A stretch of DNA of 37,181 nt from Pirellulales bacterium (GTDB taxonomy: Bacteria > Planctomycetota > Planctomycetia > Pirellulales > UBA1268), in NCBI GenBank assembly GCA_029246985.1, contig JAQWMC010000078.1, positions 1-37,181 on the forward strand. The letters are read 5' to 3'. Below the pieces are notes generated by a model. The model worked only from the letters and a program-made list of their open reading frames with translations. It had not been told where the DNA came from and made no database searches. This document shows, piece after piece, positions 33,279 through 37,181 of this stretch (its first letter is position 1; each line of letters opens with the position of its first letter). The position numbers were made by a program, and so were the translations under genes.

Positions 33279-34190
33279 ATGACCGCCTACTCGCTTACCC
33301 ATTTGCGACAGCTTGAAGCTGAAAGCATTCACATCATTCGTGAAGTCGCTGCTGAGTTTGATAACCCTGTCATGCTTTACTCAATCGGCAAGGATTCAGC
33401 CGTTATGGTTCGATTGGCCGAGAAGGCGTTCTATCCAGCCAAGCCACCATTTCCGCTTATGCATGTCGACACCACCTGGAAGTTCCAGGAGATGTATCAG
33501 TTGCGAGACAATTACATTGCAAAAGAATTGGGATTCAAACTCATTGTTCATGTCAATGAAGAAGGTCGGGCACAGGGAGTCAACCCTTTTACACACGGCA
33601 GTAAAGTCCATACTGACATCATGAAGACGCAGGCTTTACGGCAGGCACTTGATACCCATCGTTTTGATGCGGCCTTCGGTGGAGCTCGGCGTGATGAAGA
33701 AAAGAGCCGTGCCAAAGAAAGAGTCTTTTCTTTCCGTGATGATTTTCATCGCTGGGATCCAAAAAACCAACGACCTGAATTATGGAATCTTTACAACACA
33801 AAGGTAAAGAAAAACGAAAGTATTCGAGTCTTCCCAATTTCCAACTGGACTGAACTCGATGTATGGCAGTACATCCATCTTGAGCAGATACCGATAGTAC
33901 CACTCTATTTTGCAAAAGAACGACCCATTGTCTGGCGAGAAGGTGTCATGATCATGGTCGATGACGATCGAATGCAATTGGAACCAAATGAAAAACCAGA
34001 AATGCGAAGAGTTCGCTTTCGTACCCTCGGCTGCTACCCACTGTCTGGCGCCGTTGACTCAACAGCCACGACGCTTCCTGAGATCATTCAGGAGATGCTA
34101 CTGACCACATTCTCAGAGCGACAAGGCAGGCTCATCGATAGCGACGAGGCCGGCTCAATGGAGAAGAAAAAGAGAGAGGGATATTTTTAG
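33279..34190 (+). CDS. cysD: Sulfate adenylyltransferase subunit 2
   Basis: 303 residues. Small subunit of ATP sulfurylase, making adenosine 5'-phosphosulfate from sulfate and ATP with CysN. Seen: [29 protein letters not shown] with the modified PP-loop [75 protein letters not shown], and the C-terminal [19 protein letters not shown]. The length and all blocks match CysD. A hairpin-bearing leader lies upstream. It is 3 bases from cysNC and divergent from the sulfatase gene. Confidence 0.97.
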   Translation: MTAYSLTHLRQLEAESIHIIREVAAEFDNPVMLYSIGKDSAVMVRLAEKAFYPAKPPFPLMHVDTTWKFQEMYQLRDNYIAKELGFKLIVHVNEEGRAQGVNPFTHGSKVHTDIMKTQALRQALDTHRFDAAFGGARRDEEKSRAKERVFSFRDDFHRWDPKNQRPELWNLYNTKVKKNESIRVFPISNWTELDVWQYIHLEQIPIVPLYFAKERPIVWREGVMIMVDDDRMQLEPNEKPEMRRVRFRTLGCYPLSGAVDSTATTLPEIIQEMLLTTFSERQGRLIDSDEAGSMEKKKREGYF

Positions 34191-34193
34191 TCT

Positions 34194-36128
34194 ATGTCTC
34201 ACCAATCATCGCTTATTGCAACCGACATTGATGAATACCTTACGCAACACGAACACAAAGAACTTCTGCGGTTCATTACCTGCGGCAGCGTAGATGACGG
34301 TAAAAGCACACTCATCGGTCGGCTCTTCTATGAATCCAAAATGATTTATGAAGATCAGCTTACCGCTATAAAAAAGGATACCACGCGTTACGGAACAACT
34401 GGTGAAGAAGTCGACCTGGCACTCTTTACTGATGGGCTTGAGGATGAGCGACAACAGGGAATCACGATCGATGTTGCATACCGTTATTTCTCAACCGAAA
34501 AACGTAAATTCATCATAGCTGACACGCCGGGGCATGAGCAGTACACCCGAAACATGGCCACTGGTGCATCCACTGCTGATCTTGCCATTATCTTAATTGA
34601 CGCGCGACACGGCGTTCTTCCGCAAACCAAACGTCACTCTTTTATTGTGTCACTTCTTGGCATCAAACACATCATTGTGGCAATCAACAAAATGGATATT
34701 GTTGACTACAGTCAAGATACGTTTGAATCCATCCGTCGAGACTATGTTGACTTTGCTGCGCGACTTGAATTGCCTGATGTGCACTTCATGCCAATCTCTG
34801 CACTCAAAGGTGACAATGTCGTAACAAACAGTGAAAAAATGGCATGGCATGAGGGCCCACCGCTCATGCATCTTCTCGAAACGGTCTACATCGGTTCTGA
34901 CCGCAACATGGAGGACTTTCGATTTCCTGTGCAATATGTCACACGACCAAACCTTGACTTTCGTGGCTTTGCTGGGACTGTTGCATCAGGAATTATTCGT
35001 AAGGGTGATGAAATTATCACCTTACCGTCTCGTAAGAAAAGTCGTATTCAATCAATTGTGACTTTTGACGGTGAACGTGATGAGGCATTTGCTCCCCAGT
35101 CAGTAACCCTCACGCTTGAAGATGAAATTGACTCTAGTCGTGGTGACATGATTGTCCGAGTGGGGAATCTCCCAAAGGTTGATCAGAAATTTGAAGCCAT
35201 GCTTGTCTGGATGGATGAAACGGCACTTATCCCAGGGAAAGAATATCTTTTTAAACAGACCGGAAAAGTCACACCAGGTCGAGTAAGTTCCATCAAGTAT
35301 CGAGTCGATATCAATACACTGCACCGCGAACCTGCACCGACGTTAGCACTCAATGAGATTGGTCGCTGTGGGGTGACTCTTGCTGTTCCAATTGCTCATG
35401 ACTCATATCGCCGTAATCGCACAACTGGCTCCTTTATCATTATTGACCGGCTGACAAACGGAACTGTCGGCGCAGGCATGATCCTTGATCGAGAACCAGA
35501 AGAAGGCGCTGCCCACTGGGACGATGAGCCAGCAATTGAGGGCCTCACGGTCTCTTCCAGTGAAGTGACCATTGAAGAACGCCAGGCTCGTTTTGGACAA
35601 AATCCAGTTACACTCCTCATTACGGGCCTCACCGGTTCAGGAAAAACCACAGTTGCTCAGGCACTTGAGCGCAAACTTTTCGATGCTGGTCGTGCCATTA
35701 TGGTTCTCGATGGACAAGCCATGCGACTTGGAATAAGTCGGGATCTTGGCTTCTCAGCGAGCGAAAGGAGTGAAAACCTTCGACGATCTGTAGAGGTCGC
35801 AAAAATTGCGAATGATGCCGGCTTCATCGTCGTTGCAGCTTTTGTTGCACCCGATGAGCAGTCGAGACAGAAAGCCGCCGAACTTGTTGGGGCAGAACGG
35901 TTTCTCACCATCCACCTCTCAGCACCAGTGGAAGTCTGTCGGGCTCGTGATGAGAAGGGACAGTACGCGAAAGCAGATGCAGGTGAACTGGGTAATTTCC
36001 CTGGTGTATCTGCACCGTATGAAACTCCATCAGAAGCAGATCTTGTGCTTCCTACTGACGAGCTTCCAGTCAGTCGATGTGTGGATGCAATCATCGAACT
36101 CCTCGAGACCAAGGGTGTTCTGGGGTGA
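34194..36128 (+). CDS. cysNC: Fused sulfate adenylyltransferase GTPase subunit and APS kinase
   Basis: 644 residues. The N-terminal part is CysN, the GTPase that drives ATP sulfurylase: G1 GSVDDGKS at 31-38, G3 DTPGHE at 110-115, G4 NKMD at 165-168, then beta-barrel domains to about residue 430. After a linker, the APS kinase domain begins with P-loop GLTGSGKTT at 478-486 and includes [21 protein letters not shown]; it would phosphorylate APS to PAPS. Its substrate motif is DGQAM (506-510) instead of the usual DGDNVR, and [10 protein letters not shown] replaces AFISPFR. Such fusion (also called NodQ type) is common. It is cotranscribed with cysD, and its stop overlaps the mogA start (GTGA). 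Confidence 0.95.
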   Translation: MSHQSSLIATDIDEYLTQHEHKELLRFITCGSVDDGKSTLIGRLFYESKMIYEDQLTAIKKDTTRYGTTGEEVDLALFTDGLEDERQQGITIDVAYRYFSTEKRKFIIADTPGHEQYTRNMATGASTADLAIILIDARHGVLPQTKRHSFIVSLLGIKHIIVAINKMDIVDYSQDTFESIRRDYVDFAARLELPDVHFMPISALKGDNVVTNSEKMAWHEGPPLMHLLETVYIGSDRNMEDFRFPVQYVTRPNLDFRGFAGTVASGIIRKGDEIITLPSRKKSRIQSIVTFDGERDEAFAPQSVTLTLEDEIDSSRGDMIVRVGNLPKVDQKFEAMLVWMDETALIPGKEYLFKQTGKVTPGRVSSIKYRVDINTLHREPAPTLALNEIGRCGVTLAVPIAHDSYRRNRTTGSFIIIDRLTNGTVGAGMILDREPEEGAAHWDDEPAIEGLTVSSSEVTIEERQARFGQNPVTLLITGLTGSGKTTVAQALERKLFDAGRAIMVLDGQAMRLGISRDLGFSASERSENLRRSVEVAKIANDAGFIVVAAFVAPDEQSRQKAAELVGAERFLTIHLSAPVEVCRARDEKGQYAKADAGELGNFPGVSAPYETPSEADLVLPTDELPVSRCVDAIIELLETKGVLG

Positions 36129-36700
36129 GTAACGGACCGGAAGAAGAAAAACGTGGGGGCTCAATTCGTATAGGAATTCTGACAGTCTCAGACCGGGCCA
36201 GTCGCGGTGAATATGCTGACGAAGGTGGGCCCGCGGTTCACGATTATCTTCGTGAAGTGCTGTGTGTTTCCTGGGAACCTGAAATTCAAATTGTTTCAGA
36301 TGAAGTCGACTGTGTTGCAGCAGCTATAGAAGATATGTCTGGCCATGGATGCTGTCTTATTATCACAACAGGCGGTACAGGGCCTGCACCACGTGATATC
36401 ACGCCGGAGGCAACTGAGCGTGTCTGCTCAAAAATGCTGCCGGGATTTGGCGAACTGATGCGGCAGGTATCACTTCAATATGTACCCACCGCAATTCTTT
36501 CTCGCCAGACCGCGGGGGTGTGTGGTGGTGCTCTGGTCGTCAATCTTCCAGGCCGCCCAAAAAGCATTTGTGAATGTCTTGATGCAGTTTTCCCAGCAAT
36601 TCCTTACTGCATTGATCTGATCCATACTGGGAGCATCACACCACCTTACCTGGAAACAGACCCAATTCGAATGAAGTCCTTTCGCCCCAAAGGCAAATAG
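36125..36700 (+). CDS. mogA: Molybdenum cofactor protein MogA/MoaB-type
   Basis: 191 residues from the GTG at 36125, which overlaps the cysNC stop as GTGA; an ATG further up lies in the wrong part of cysNC and adds nothing conserved. Adenylylates molybdopterin before molybdate insertion (MogA), or is the MoaB equivalent. Seen: [22 protein letters not shown], the nucleotide block [20 protein letters not shown], and the end [18 protein letters not shown]. The length and the TGGTGxxxRD motif are typical. Coupling to sulfate activation genes is unusual; a link through a molybdenum-dependent sulfite oxidase is only a guess. Confidence 0.93.
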   Translation: MSNGPEEEKRGGSIRIGILTVSDRASRGEYADEGGPAVHDYLREVLCVSWEPEIQIVSDEVDCVAAAIEDMSGHGCCLIITTGGTGPAPRDITPEATERVCSKMLPGFGELMRQVSLQYVPTAILSRQTAGVCGGALVVNLPGRPKSICECLDAVFPAIPYCIDLIHTGSITPPYLETDPIRMKSFRPKGK

Positions 36701-36767
36701 TTCTGACTATTCTGGCCAGCAATGGGCTCTCGTTCCCGTCTCTTGACTGTCTCTGAGTATTCTCTTT

Positions 36768-37181
36768 TTAAAAACCCACTGTTGGTGATATGCCAACGAA
36801 TGTGAGGCGGCCAGGAAGCACTCGGATTGTCACCGGCAACTCACCACCCGGGTCACCATCAAGCTGATATGGGACTGGCTCATCAGATTCAATGGAAATT
36901 TGTGTTACTTGCTCCACATGTGTGTCACGCCAGGCTCGATGCCAACCAAAAAGAACACCAATAAAATACCGAAGACCATTCCACCAACGACCCCCACGAA
37001 AACAACACAGATCAAGTCGGCCATCAGCACAATCACCCTCCGCAACAAATCGAAGCCCAAGTGCATATCGCGGCACATTGAAGATAAATGCCCAGCGTGT
37101 ATGAATCGCCTTTTCATTTCCTTCAGTTCGGACACGAATCTTCGGAAATTGATATCCACCAAGTGCTTGTAAAATCGGTCG
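36768..37181 (-). CDS. Diacylglycerol/sphingosine-kinase-like lipid kinase, 5' end outside the window
   Basis: 138 residues of the C-terminal domain; the frame stays open to the window edge, so the start is beyond it. An ATG at 37076 exists but lies inside the domain and is not the start. The segments RTEGNEKAIHTRWAFIFNMPRYALGLRF and GDCADGRLDLCCFRG (with the family DGxLDL motif) and the end VPYQLDGDPGGELPVTIRVLPGRLTFV are characteristic of the YegS/DgkB lipid kinase C-terminal beta-sandwich (quoted here in pieces). It would phosphorylate diacylglycerol or a related lipid. It converges on mogA with a 67-base gap that shows no clear terminator. Confidence 0.85.
   Translation of the reverse strand, partial: RPILQALGGYQFPKIRVRTEGNEKAIHTRWAFIFNVPRYALGLRFVAEGDCADGRLDLCCFRGGRWWNGLRYFIGVLFGWHRAWRDTHVEQVTQISIESDEPVPYQLDGDPGGELPVTIRVLPGRLTFVGISPTVGF

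Noticed and set aside
33045-33332. N-terminal extension of the sulfatase overlapping cysD
   Set aside because: The ATG at 33044 has a good ribosome binding site and gives a proper signal peptide; the 96 extra residues look noncoding and would run across the cysD start.
35657-36112. A 151-codon open frame on the minus strand
   Set aside because: It is antisense to the APS kinase domain of cysNC and is dominated by Ser/Ala/Arg.

Overview
The window looks like a contiguous piece of a Planctomycetota chromosome, most like the marine Pirellulales group. The evidence is a DUF1559 prepilin-like protein with the H-X9-DG motif, a multi-PDZ RseP, a very long signal peptidase I, an exported sulfatase, several secreted proteins of planctomycete type, and Gram-negative envelope genes (lptB, lpxD, lpxI, outer-membrane barrels). 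Genus assignment is not possible from sequence reading alone. Gene density is high and gaps are short. I saw no tRNA, rRNA, CRISPR array, insertion sequence or phage gene.

Layout. 1-6.4 kb: the 3' part of recQ, then a minus-strand block with a small lipoprotein, a DUF1559 protein, lptB, lepB and a TlpA-like lipoprotein. 6.4-11.8 kb: a plus-strand run of a TrmH-like methyltransferase, an expanded RNase HII-like protein, sixA, a small lipoprotein, a ROK sugar kinase and lepA. 11.9-17.2 kb, minus strand: an outer-membrane barrel, a HAD hydrolase, rseP and dxr. 17.4-20.3 kb, plus strand: ftsH interrupted by an in-frame TGA, a two-TM protein and a DCC thiol oxidoreductase. 20.3-26.1 kb, minus strand: an exported methyltransferase, lpxI, lpxD, a four-TM protein, a VOC protein, an SDR protein and a sigma-70-family factor. 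26.3-27.8 kb: an iron-sulfur (6-4) photolyase. 27.8-30.1 kb, minus strand: a small secreted protein, a Tat-exported intradiol dioxygenase and pilT. 30.4-31.5 kb: an outer-membrane protein. 31.5-33.0 kb: a sulfatase. 33.3-36.7 kb: cysD, cysNC and mogA. The window ends inside a diacylglycerol-kinase-like gene.

How the genes fit together. Envelope biogenesis and quality control dominate: lipid A synthesis (lpxD, lpxI), LPS export (lptB), signal peptide cleavage (lepB), intramembrane proteolysis (rseP), membrane proteolysis (ftsH) and outer-membrane barrels. A sulfur module pairs an exported sulfatase with divergent sulfate activation genes. The photolyase lies head to head with a sigma factor, a possible light or DNA-damage response pair.

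The observations most worth checking are: (1) the in-frame TGA that splits ftsH in its periplasmic domain; (2) a cysD leader with three segments able to form two mutually exclusive hairpins, one terminator-like; (3) a signal peptidase carrying a CxxC/CxxC insert and a ~200-residue beta-rich insert; (4) an RNase HII-like enzyme with a ~130-residue insert; (5) a methyltransferase with a signal peptide; (6) two abutting 12-bp palindromes between pilT and a divergent outer-membrane protein gene.
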